From Gryllotalpicola protaetiae (GTDB taxonomy: Bacteria; Actinomycetota; Actinomycetes; Actinomycetales; Microbacteriaceae): DNA of 64,000 nucleotides. Each line of letters starts with the position of its first letter. Positions within the stretch are counted from its first letter, which is position 1. This document shows, one piece after another, positions 57,305 through 64,000 of this stretch. The notes under the pieces were generated by a model. The model was not told the DNA's origin, made no database searches, and saw only the letters and a program-made list of their open reading frames with translations. Where the stretch lies: assembly GCF_003627055.1 (NCBI RefSeq), contig NZ_CP032624.1, forward strand, positions 434,001-498,000. Reading direction: 5' to 3'. A program made the translations under genes and the position numbers.

Positions 57305-58365
57305 ACCAGGCGGTCATCGCGGCGATCCGCACACGGCTGAAGCGCATCCCGCTCACGCGCCCGTGGGGCCCCGACGTGCGCGACATCTCGATCATCGAGG
57401 TCGAGGTCACCGACTCGGACGGCGCGACGGGCTACGGATTCTCCTGGACGCCCTCCATCGGCGCGACCGCCGTCAAGGCGCTGATCGACGACGACATCAC
57501 GAGCTTCGCGCTCGGCCGTGAGGCCGCGTCGCGGCGCTGGTCGGAGGCGTGGACGCATCTGCACGAGGCGGGCGGCGGCGGGATCACGACGATCGCTCTC
57601 GCGGGCGTCGACCTCGGCCTGTGGGATCTCGCCGCGCGCCGCGAGTCCGTGAGCGTCACCGAGTTCCTCGGCCGAGCGCACCGCTCGCTCGACACCTACG
57701 GCAGCGGCGTGAACCTGCATTACCCGCTTGCCGAGCTCGTCGCCCAGGCCGAGCGCTGGGCGGCGGCCGGCTTCCCCGCCATCAAGGTGAAAGTCGGCAA
57801 GCCGGAGCTCGCCGAGGACCTCGACCGGCTGCAGGCGGTCCGCGAGGTGATCGGCCCCGACGTCGAGCTCATGGTCGACGCGAACCAGCGCTGGACGCTT
57901 CCGCAGGCCGTGGCAGCCGCACACGCGTTCCGCCCTCTCGACCTCACCTGGCTCGAAGAACCCCTGCGCGCCGACGACCTGCGCGGCCACGTCGAGCTGA
58001 AGCGCGAGACCGGCGTGCGCATCGCCGTCGGCGAGAACCTGCACACCGAGTACCGCTTCGCTGAGTTCATCGACGCGGGCGCGGCCGACGTGCTGCAGCC
58101 GAACGTGATCAGGGTCGGCGGCATCACGCCCGCGCTGCGCATCGCCGAGCTCGTGCAGTCCGCCGACAAGGAGCTCGCGTTCCACCTGCTGCCGGAGCTG
58201 TCTGCGCAGCTGGCGTTCGCGGTCGCGAAGCCGACCCGCATCGAGGTGGTCGAGTCCGCCGGCTTCGCAGAGCTCGGGGCGCTCGCCGAGCCGACCGGGC
58301 TCGAGTTCGCGAGAGGCCGCGTGACGGGCGGGCCGACGCTCGGCACCGGCATCCGTTTCAGCTGA
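57301..58365 (+). CDS. enolase-superfamily (mandelate racemase/muconate lactonizing) dehydratase
   Basis: A 354-residue enzyme with an N-terminal capping domain (about 1-125) and a beta/alpha barrel. Lys162-x-Lys164 (IKVKVGK), Asp193 (MVDANQRW), Glu219 (WLEEPL), Glu245 (GENLHTE) and His295 (FHLLPEL) are the expected acid/base and magnesium ligands. The combination of KxK and His resembles the mandelate racemase subgroup that holds glucarate, galactarate and related acid-sugar dehydratases. It would make the substrate for the KdgD-like enzyme. GTG 57301 overlaps the previous stop as GTGA. Its end overlaps the FMN reductase gene tail by eight bases. Confidence 0.86.
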   Translation: MNQAVIAAIRTRLKRIPLTRPWGPDVRDISIIEVEVTDSDGATGYGFSWTPSIGATAVKALIDDDITSFALGREAASRRWSEAWTHLHEAGGGGITTIALAGVDLGLWDLAARRESVSVTEFLGRAHRSLDTYGSGVNLHYPLAELVAQAERWAAAGFPAIKVKVGKPELAEDLDRLQAVREVIGPDVELMVDANQRWTLPQAVAAAHAFRPLDLTWLEEPLRADDLRGHVELKRETGVRIAVGENLHTEYRFAEFIDAGAADVLQPNVIRVGGITPALRIAELVQSADKELAFHLLPELSAQLAFAVAKPTRIEVVESAGFAELGALAEPTGLEFARGRVTGGPTLGTGIRFS

Positions 58366-58900
58366 GCAGGGCGGCGAGCTCGTCGAGCTGAGCTTCGAGG
58401 ACGGCGTCGAGTCGCTCGTCGGTGACGAAGGCGCCGCGCTCGTCGATGCGCTGCGCGACCCACTGGATCTCGACGTTCGCCGCGGTGCCCCGCATCGCGA
58501 AGTTCGCGAGCACGACCTGCAGCGCCACGGTCGCACGGGTGCCGGCCGAGACGCCGCCGTAACTGACGACGCCGACCGGCTTGCCGCGCCACTCCTGCAG
58601 CAGGTAGTCCATGGCGTTCTTGAGTGCGCCCGGGATGCTGTGGTTGTACTCGGGCGTCACGATGATGAATCCGTCTGCATCGTCGACGATCGCGCTCCAC
58701 TGCCTCGTGTGCTCGTACTCGTACTGCTTGAGGCGCGGATGGTGCGGCTCGTTCATGATCGGCAGGTCGAGCTCGCGCAGATCGGCGACCTCCACCTCGA
58801 ATCCGGAGCGCTGCGTGGCGTGCTCGAGCACCCATTCGGCGACCGCTCCTCCGATGCGGGTGGGTCGGACGCTCGCGACGATGACGAGAAGAGTGCTCAT
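58358..58900 (-). CDS. NADPH-dependent FMN reductase family protein
   Basis: A 180-residue flavodoxin-like reductase. VIVASVRPTRIGGAVAEWV binds FMN phosphate; IVTPEYNHSIPGALKNAMDYLLQEWRGKPVGVVSYGG is the hallmark of the ArsH/YieF/azoreductase-like group. It is expected to reduce free FMN or quinones with NADPH. It lies seven bases upstream of no gene but next to the ribose-type permease on the same strand, so it may be read with the importer unit behind it. Its relation to that importer is unclear. Confidence 0.85.
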   Translation of the reverse strand: MSTLLVIVASVRPTRIGGAVAEWVLEHATQRSGFEVEVADLRELDLPIMNEPHHPRLKQYEYEHTRQWSAIVDDADGFIIVTPEYNHSIPGALKNAMDYLLQEWRGKPVGVVSYGGVSAGTRATVALQVVLANFAMRGTAANVEIQWVAQRIDERGAFVTDERLDAVLEAQLDELAALLS

Positions 58901-58907
58901 GCCCCCA

Positions 58908-59855
58908 TCATCGCCTCAGCACCCGCGACCACGCGTCGACACCCACCGCGAGCAGCAGGATGACCCCGAGCGTGATCTGCTCGTACAGCGCATTCGCGCC
59001 CAGCAGGTCGTAGCCGTTGCCGATCAGCGCGATGAACAGCACGCCGACGACCGTGCGCCACACCGCGCCCTCGCCCCCGAGGATCGAGGTGCCGCCGACC
59101 ACGATGCCCGCGAGCACCGTGAAGGTGAGGGTCGTGCCGGAGGACGACTGCGTGCTGAGCACGCGCGAGGTGTCGATGATGCCGCCGAGCGCCGCCGTGA
59201 ACCCGCTGATCGTGAACGCGAGGATGCGCGCGAGATTGACGCGGATGCCGGCGAGCCTGGCCGCCTCGGCGTTGCCGCCGGCCGCATAGAGGTACCGGCC
59301 GTTGGTCGTGCGCGCGAGCAGCAGCCCGAGGACGACCACGATGACGACCGCGATCCAGATCGAGGTGCGCACCCCGAGGAAGTCGGTCTGCGCGATCTTC
59401 GCGAAGTTCGGCGAGTTCGTGAGGACGATGAGGTTGCCCTTCGACACGCTGCTGCCGACCCCCGAGATGATGAACGACATCGCGAGGGTGGCGATCAGCG
59501 CGTTTATGCGCCCGTAGGTGCTGACGACGCCGTTGACGAGCCCGACGACGACACCGACCGCGAGCCCGGCGACCACCGCGAGCGCCAGGCCGTGGGTCTG
59601 CGCGACTTCGGCCGCGACGACCGCCGAGAGCGAATAGGTGGCGCCGACTGAGAGGTCGATGCCGCCCGCGATCAGCACGAGCGTGCCCGCAGCCGCGATG
59701 ATGAGGGTCGACGACTGCTGGTCGAGGATGTTGAGCAGGTTGATGCTCGTGAGGAACGGCCTGCTGCCGATCGACAGGGCGATGAACAGCACGAGGAACG
59801 GCACCAGGATCGCGATCGACCTGAACGACGGGCGCCTGAGCGCGAGCCCTCTCAT
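58908..59855 (-). CDS. ribose-type sugar ABC permease (RbsC-like)
   Basis: A 315-residue BPD_transp_2 family permease with 8-10 helices: FLVLFIALSIGSRPFLTSINLLNILDQQSSTLIIAAAGTLVLIAGGIDLSVGATYSLSAV is the family signature, and GTSILGGEGAVWRTVVGVLFIALIGNGYDLLGANALYEQITLGVILLLAVGVDA is the conserved C-terminal part. The ATG start overlaps the ATPase stop as ATGA. It forms the channel of a carbohydrate-uptake-2 importer. The monosaccharide or polyol taken up cannot be read from sequence. Confidence 0.9.
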   Translation of the reverse strand: MRGLALRRPSFRSIAILVPFLVLFIALSIGSRPFLTSINLLNILDQQSSTLIIAAAGTLVLIAGGIDLSVGATYSLSAVVAAEVAQTHGLALAVVAGLAVGVVVGLVNGVVSTYGRINALIATLAMSFIISGVGSSVSKGNLIVLTNSPNFAKIAQTDFLGVRTSIWIAVVIVVVLGLLLARTTNGRYLYAAGGNAEAARLAGIRVNLARILAFTISGFTAALGGIIDTSRVLSTQSSSGTTLTFTVLAGIVVGGTSILGGEGAVWRTVVGVLFIALIGNGYDLLGANALYEQITLGVILLLAVGVDAWSRVLRR

Positions 59856-61375
59856 CGTGACTCCTCTCCGGCGGCGCCGAACGCCGCCCTCAGCACATTC
59901 GCCTCGGTCATCCGCTCGCCCTCCAACTCGGCGCTCACCGCGCCGTTCCTCATCACGAGCACGCGGTGTGCGAGCCCGAGCACCTCGTCCAGGTCGGACG
60001 AGATCATCAACACGCCGACGCCGCGCGCCGCCTGCTCGACGAGCAGGTCGTAGATCGCGCGCCGCGAGCCGACGTCGACGCCCCGCGTCGGCTCGTCGGC
60101 GATCAGCAGCACGGGAGCGCGCAGCATGCCGCGAGCGAACAGCACCTTCTGCTGGTTGCCGCCGGACAGGCTCGCGACGGGCTCAGGGGCCGCGTCGACG
60201 CGCACCGTCACGTCGCGGAGGGCGCCCTGCGCAGACATCCGCTCTCGGCCTGCCCTGATCCAGCCGCCGATGCTGAACTCGCGCACGCTCGCAAGCGTCA
60301 CGTTCTCGCGCACCGGGCGCTGCAGCACGAGGCCCTGCTCCTTGCGCGACTCGGGGATCAGGTAGGCGCCGTGGCGCAGCGCGCGCCGGGGCGAGCCCCT
60401 GCCGACCGCGCGGCCGCCGATGCGCACGACACCGCCGCTGCGACGCACCGAGCCGAACAGGGCGTGCGCGAGCTCGCTGCGGCCGGAACCGACCAAGCCG
60501 GCGAGACCGACGATCTCGCCCGCGCGCACGGCGAGCGACACATCGTCGACGCCCGGGGCGCGCAGGCCCTCGACCTCGAGAACGGCGTCGGCGCCAGCGA
60601 CCGCCGCGGCCTTCTCGGGGTAGAGCGCGGTCAGCTTGCGACCGAGCATGCTCTCGATCAGCGAGGATTCCGTCTCGGCGCTCGCAGGCCCGCCTCGCAC
60701 GATGCGGCCGTCACGCAGGATCGTGACGTCATCGGCCAGGTCGAGCACCTCGCCCAGGAAATGCGAGATGAGCAGGACGGTGTGATCGGATGCCGCGAGC
60801 CGCCGCACCACGTCGTGGAGCCGCGCCGTGTCATCGCGCGAGAGCGCTGCGGTCGGCTCATCCATGATGATGAACGAGGCACCCCGTGACATCGCACGCA
60901 GGATCTCGACCTTCTGCTGGTCGGCGGTGCGCAGGCCGCCGACCACCGCGTCGGGGTCGAGCTCGAAGCCGGCGCCGGCAGCGAGCTCGAGGAACTGCGC
61001 GCGCAGCCGGCGGCTGCTGATGAAGACGCCCCGCCGAGGCTCCGAGCCGAGGTAGACGTTCTCGGCGACGGTGAGGCTCGGCACGAGCGAGAGCTCCTGC
61101 GCGATGGTCGCGATCCCCATGGCGAGCGCTTCGCGGGGGGAGCGGAAGCTCACCTCCTGCCCGTCGACGAGCAGCTCGCCGCGGTCGGGCTGGCCGATGC
61201 CCGCGATGATGCGGCCGATCGATGACTTGCCTGCGCCATTCTCGCCGACGAGGCCGTGCACCGTGCCACGAGGGATCGTCAGGTCGATGTCGGTGAGCAC
61301 CGGGGTGCCCCCGTACGACTTGCCGATCCCTCGCAGCTCGAGATGGATCGGGCGCGCACTGGGCGACAGGCTCAT
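59852..61375 (-). CDS. double-domain sugar ABC ATPase (RbsA/MglA-like)
   Basis: A ~507-residue protein with two ABC domains. Domain 1 has a full Walker A (GENGAGKSS), a signature region around GLRTADQQKVEILRAM and Walker B FIIMDEPTAAL. Domain 2 has the degenerate loop GLVGSGRSE, signature SLSGGNQQKVLFARGM and VLLIADEPTRGVDVGSR, as usual for this family. I choose ATG 61375, which overlaps the binding-protein stop as ATGA; the longer start adds three residues. It drives the RbsC-like permease. Confidence 0.9.
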   Translation of the reverse strand: MSLSPSARPIHLELRGIGKSYGGTPVLTDIDLTIPRGTVHGLVGENGAGKSSIGRIIAGIGQPDRGELLVDGQEVSFRSPREALAMGIATIAQELSLVPSLTVAENVYLGSEPRRGVFISSRRLRAQFLELAAGAGFELDPDAVVGGLRTADQQKVEILRAMSRGASFIIMDEPTAALSRDDTARLHDVVRRLAASDHTVLLISHFLGEVLDLADDVTILRDGRIVRGGPASAETESSLIESMLGRKLTALYPEKAAAVAGADAVLEVEGLRAPGVDDVSLAVRAGEIVGLAGLVGSGRSELAHALFGSVRRSGGVVRIGGRAVGRGSPRRALRHGAYLIPESRKEQGLVLQRPVRENVTLASVREFSIGGWIRAGRERMSAQGALRDVTVRVDAAPEPVASLSGGNQQKVLFARGMLRAPVLLIADEPTRGVDVGSRRAIYDLLVEQAARGVGVLMISSDLDEVLGLAHRVLVMRNGAVSAELEGERMTEANVLRAAFGAAGEESR

Positions 61376-62394
61376 CCCGGCCATTCCGCGGTGAACTTGT
61401 CTGCGTTCTCCTTGGTGATGAGGCCCTTGCCCGGCAGCTGCGCCACCGGGTCGATCGCGCCGCTCGACTTTCCGGTGCGGATCGCCTTGATCAGCGCCTG
61501 CACGCCCAAACGCCCCTCAGAGGCAGGCGCCTGCGCCGTCTCGGAGAAGATCGTGCCGGCCTTGAGACCGTTGATGCCCGCCCCGCTCGCGCCGAACCCG
61601 ACGAGCCCGACCTGCTTCTTCGTCGAGGCGAGCACCGTGAGCGCGCCCTCGAGTCCCTGGTCGGAGCCCGAGATGATCTTGATCTCCGGGTGCGCCTGCA
61701 GCATGTTCTGCACGGCGGTCACGCCGCTCGCTGGGGTGAAGAAGTCCTCGCCCTCTGCGACGACCTTGACCGGCGAGCCGGAGACCGCCTTGTCGAACGA
61801 CTGCCGGATCGCGACGTCGAGCGTCGAGGCCTTGATGTCGTAGAGGTAGCCGACGTCGCACGGGTCGAGGCTCTGCGCCGCGCACGCGGCCACGGTCTGC
61901 TCGCCGAGCCCCTTGCCGATATCGGTCGGCACGAAGGTGACGTTGGCCGAGAGGCCCTTGATCTGCGGCTCGTCGGTCGAATAGCTCGGCCCGAGGATCT
62001 GATCGATGTTGACGACCTTCATGCCCTTGCCGATGGCCTGCTCGACGAGGCTCGTGAGCCCGGTCGACAGGATCGGCTGGGTGATGATTCCGTCGTACTT
62101 GCCGGAGGCGATGGCGTTCTGCAGCTGGGTGAACTGCTTCTGCGGGTCGTTGTTCGCGTCGAACACGGTCAGCTTGGCGTTCCCGTCCGCGGCCGCGGCC
62201 TGCGCGGCCGCGAGCATGGGGGCGTCATAGCTGTTCGCGACGGCGAACGAGAGGTAGGCGATCTGAAGGGTCTTGTTCGACGCGGGTGTCGACTGCGTCG
62301 ACGCGGTGCCGGTGCTGCAGCCGGCCAGCGTCATGGCGGCGGCCGCAGCCACCGCCGAGACCACGACAGCGCGCGCTCTGATGCGCGGTGACAT
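61372..62394 (-). CDS. sugar-binding lipoprotein of a ribose-type ABC importer
   Basis: A ~340-residue receptor. From ATG 62394 the signal peptide ends in lipobox MTLAGCSTG. The mature part is a type-1 periplasmic-binding domain: LQIAYLSFAVANSYDAPMLAAAQAAAADGNAKLTVFDANNDPQKQFTQLQNAIASGKYDGIITQPI, typical of RbsB-like proteins, with IKIISGSDQGLEGALTVLAS later. It is first in the importer operon, with an operator-like palindrome 39-63 bases upstream of the start. The N-terminal extension to 62439 is not needed and runs into that site. Confidence 0.9.
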   Translation of the reverse strand: MSPRIRARAVVVSAVAAAAAMTLAGCSTGTASTQSTPASNKTLQIAYLSFAVANSYDAPMLAAAQAAAADGNAKLTVFDANNDPQKQFTQLQNAIASGKYDGIITQPILSTGLTSLVEQAIGKGMKVVNIDQILGPSYSTDEPQIKGLSANVTFVPTDIGKGLGEQTVAACAAQSLDPCDVGYLYDIKASTLDVAIRQSFDKAVSGSPVKVVAEGEDFFTPASGVTAVQNMLQAHPEIKIISGSDQGLEGALTVLASTKKQVGLVGFGASGAGINGLKAGTIFSETAQAPASEGRLGVQALIKAIRTGKSSGAIDPVAQLPGKGLITKENADKFTAEWPG

Positions 62395-62432
62395 GTGGAC
62401 TTCTCTCTTCTCGTCATTGAGCGTGAGACTGG

Positions 62433-62457
62433 CGGACAACTGTCCGTCATACGGACA
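62433..62457. promoter_or_regulatory. candidate IclR operator before the sugar importer operon
   Basis: CGGACAACTGTCCG (62433-62446) matches the site at 63413-63426 in 13 of 14 bases. It overlaps a second perfect palindrome, TGTCCG-TCATA-CGGACA (62441-62457), making three alternating half-sites. A TTGACA box on the minus strand (62503-62498) lies upstream. Confidence 0.62.
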
Positions 62458-62540
62458 CTCGGGTGTCGTCAGTAATGATCAACGCGCCGAACGGCGCTGT
62501 CAAGCACCGGACGAGCGAACGGATGCCGGAAAGAGATGCG

Positions 62541-63344
62541 CTACTTGGCGCCAACGACGGCGACCGGGCGGGATTCCCACAGCGCCCAGTCGGAGCTCAG
62601 CTCGCCGGCGATGCGCAGCAGCTTCGGCAGGAAGTCCTCTGTGAGGGTCTCAAGGCTCGTCTCGGCGGCATGCGCATTCACGTTCACGGCGGCGACCACC
62701 CTGCCCTCGCCGTTGCGCACCGGCGCCGCCACCGAGCGGATCGCGGGAGCCAGCTGCTGGTCGGTCAGCGCCCAGCCCTTCGCACGCACTTCACGCAGCA
62801 CCGCATCGATCTCGGCGCGGTCGGGTCGCCACGACGGCACCACGCCGGAGCGCGAGGGGGCGGCGAGCACAGCGTCGAGCTCCTCAGGCGAGAGAGCGGC
62901 CAGCAGCACCTTGCCAAGCGAGGTCGGAAGCGCAGGGAAATGCGTACCGACGCTGACCGACAAGGTCACGAGCTTCGGCACCGCAACGCGCGAGACGTAG
63001 ACGATGTCGGGCCCGTCGAGCTGCGCGATCGAGCACGACTCGTTGGTCAGTCCGACGAGCTCCTCGAGGCGCGGGCGGGTGACCGTCCAGAGGTCGCTCG
63101 ACGAGATGTACGACATGCCGAGCTCCAGCACACGGGGCGTCAGCTCGAAGACGCCCGCCGTTCCGCGCACGTAGCCGAGATCGGTGAGCGTGAGCAGGAT
63201 GCGCCGCACCGTCGGCCGCGCGAGCCCCGTCGCCGCCGCCAGGTCGCTCAGCGACATCGTGCGGTAGCCGCGCCCGAACGCCCGCACCACGTCGAGCCCC
63301 CTTGCGAGCGACTCGATGAAATCGGGACCCGCCTTCTCGCGCAT
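62541..63344 (-). CDS. IclR-family transcriptional regulator
   Basis: A ~267-residue regulator. From ATG 63344, with a GAGGAGGG Shine-Dalgarno, it reads MREKAGPDFIESLARGLDVVRAFGRGYRTMSLSDLAAATGLARPTVRRILLTLTDLGYV (winged helix). A GAF-like IclR effector domain follows (about 85-260), with VSRVAVPKLVTLSVSVGTHFPALPTSLGKVLLAALSPEEL and RSVAAPVRNGEGRVVAAVNVNAHAAETSLE. PcaR/CatR-like relatives sense aromatic or acid metabolites. It lies between the importer operon and the divergent CoA transferase gene, both of which carry the same palindrome. Confidence 0.9.
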   Translation of the reverse strand: MREKAGPDFIESLARGLDVVRAFGRGYRTMSLSDLAAATGLARPTVRRILLTLTDLGYVRGTAGVFELTPRVLELGMSYISSSDLWTVTRPRLEELVGLTNESCSIAQLDGPDIVYVSRVAVPKLVTLSVSVGTHFPALPTSLGKVLLAALSPEELDAVLAAPSRSGVVPSWRPDRAEIDAVLREVRAKGWALTDQQLAPAIRSVAAPVRNGEGRVVAAVNVNAHAAETSLETLTEDFLPKLLRIAGELSSDWALWESRPVAVVGAK

Positions 63345-63364
63345 GATCCCTCCTCGTGCGGCCA

Positions 63365-63394
63365 TTGACTCACGTGCACGCATGAGCATAGATT
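63365..63394 (+). promoter_or_regulatory. candidate promoter of the CoA transferase gene
   Basis: TTGACT (63365-63370) and TAGATT (63389-63394) are 18 bases apart. The IclR-type palindrome follows 18 bases after the -10, within the expected early transcribed region. Confidence 0.55.
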
Positions 63395-63412
63395 GAAAAT
63401 CTGACCGGCTGA

Positions 63413-63426
63413 CGGACAACCGTCCG
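63413..63426. promoter_or_regulatory. candidate IclR operator before the CoA transferase gene
   Basis: CGGACAACCGTCCG has CGGAC/GTCCG arms around AACC and matches the site before the importer operon in 13 of 14 bases. It lies 42 bases ahead of the CoA transferase start. Confidence 0.62.
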
Positions 63427-63467
63427 AAAATCTCGTCGATGATGACAAGAAAGGTCCGTTCCCACAG

Positions 63468-64000
63468 ATGACCAGCAGCGCCGAAAGCCCGCGGGGACCG
63501 CTCGACGGCATCCTCGTCGCCGATCTCTCGCGCGTGCTCGCCGGGCCGTACGCGACGCAGCAGCTGGGCGACCTCGGCGCGAACGTGATCAAGGTCGAGA
63601 GCCCGGTCGGCGACGAGACCCGGGGCTGGGCGCCACCGGAGCGCGACGGCGTCTCGACCTACTACCTCGGGGTGAACCGCAACAAGCGCGACGTCGTCCT
63701 CGACTTCCGCGACCCCGGCGATCTCAGGCTGGCGCACGAGCTGACCCGTCGCGCCGACGTCGTCATCGAGAACTTCAAGCCGGGCGGGCTCCTCAAGTTC
63801 GGGCTCGACTACGACAGCGTCGCCGCGCGGAATCCCACCGTCGTCTACACCTCGATCTCCGGCTTCGGCTCCGCAGGCGGGGCAGGACTGCCCGGCTACG
63901 ACCTCATCGTGCAGGCGATGAGCGGGCTGATGTCGCTCACCGGCGACGCCCACGGGCCCGCGTACCGCAGCGGCGTCTCGGTGTTCGACGTGATGAGCGG
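63468..64000 (+). CDS. CaiB/BaiF-type (family III) CoA transferase, 3'-truncated by window
   Basis: 177 residues are visible before the window ends; family members have about 400. The start MTSSAESPRGPLDGILVADLSRVLAGPYATQQLGDLGANVIKVE is the strongly conserved N-terminus, followed by VNRNKRDVVLDFRD, DVVIENFKPGGLLKFGLDY and TSISGFGSAGG. Asp174 in GVSVFDVMSG lies where family III enzymes carry the Asp that forms the acyl-enzyme anhydride. The enzyme would activate a carboxylic acid by CoA exchange. It is divergent from the IclR gene and shares its palindrome with the sugar importer. No stop occurs before base 64000. Confidence 0.9.
   Translation, partial: MTSSAESPRGPLDGILVADLSRVLAGPYATQQLGDLGANVIKVESPVGDETRGWAPPERDGVSTYYLGVNRNKRDVVLDFRDPGDLRLAHELTRRADVVIENFKPGGLLKFGLDYDSVAARNPTVVYTSISGFGSAGGAGLPGYDLIVQAMSGLMSLTGDAHGPAYRSGVSVFDVMS

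Noticed and set aside
1-64000. CRISPR arrays, insertion sequences, integrases, prophage genes, replication origin.
   Set aside because: No regularly spaced repeats, transposase motifs, integrase signatures or DnaA-box clusters were seen.

Overview
This is a gene-dense, high-GC actinobacterial chromosome segment. Several traits point to Microbacteriaceae (Microbacterium-like): ATGA/GTGA-coupled operons, a DUF3039 protein, a DUF222/HNH gene, the actinobacterial-type L-rhamnose isomerase, and a striking excess of GGATGCC/GGCATCC. No phage, insertion sequence or CRISPR array is visible.

Layout. 0-4.9 kb holds the 3' part of a nicotinate phosphoribosyltransferase gene, an ABC exporter with a DUF3039 protein, and a sugar-nucleotidyltransferase-like gene. 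4.9-11.7 kb is a phosphonate (2-aminoethylphosphonate-type) uptake and degradation locus: a five-gene minus-strand operon (FAD oxidoreductase, binding protein, two permeases, ATPase) divergent from a GntR regulator and a phosphonatase-like hydrolase. 11.8-24.6 kb is cell-envelope polymer territory: an ABC-2 exporter pair, two CDP-glycerol glycerophosphotransferase-family proteins (one double-headed) and a membrane GT2. It is interrupted at 14.9-18.1 kb by an accessory patch with an XRE regulator, a VapC-like toxin with a split antitoxin, a nonsense-broken MFS transporter and a MazEF-like pair. 24.7-32.2 kb holds an HtrA-type protease, a lipoprotein/PKD pair, an aminotransferase, a nitrilase with a GH26 remnant, initiator tRNA-Met with a clear terminator, a PPOX-fold protein and a LuxR regulator.

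32.2-58.4 kb is the main theme: a plant-glycan locus. Outside the cell, a Tat-type GH10 xylanase and a CBM9-CE15 glucuronoyl-esterase-like protein are divergently transcribed. A LacI regulator sits opposite a complete L-rhamnose operon (isomerase, bifunctional aldolase/dehydrogenase, kinase, FMN L-lactate dehydrogenase). A second LacI regulator sits among three nearly identical operators (45.05, 51.08 and 52.22 kb). These mark three units: an M24-like protein plus a cytoplasmic GH5; an ABC binding protein plus a six-hairpin glycosidase-like protein; and two permeases plus a Gfo/Idh oxidoreductase, a uronate-dehydrogenase-like SDR, a KdgD-like dehydratase and an enolase-superfamily dehydratase. 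Together these suggest import of uronate-bearing oligosaccharides, intracellular trimming and oxidative uronate catabolism.

58.4-64 kb holds an FMN reductase, a ribose-type ABC importer, an IclR regulator and a divergent CaiB-type CoA transferase cut by the window end. A shared 14-bp palindrome lies in front of both the importer and the CoA transferase.

Three genes (antitoxin, MFS, HNH) are broken by single-base lesions that could be real or sequencing errors. Many very long open frames antisense to real genes are GC artefacts and are omitted.
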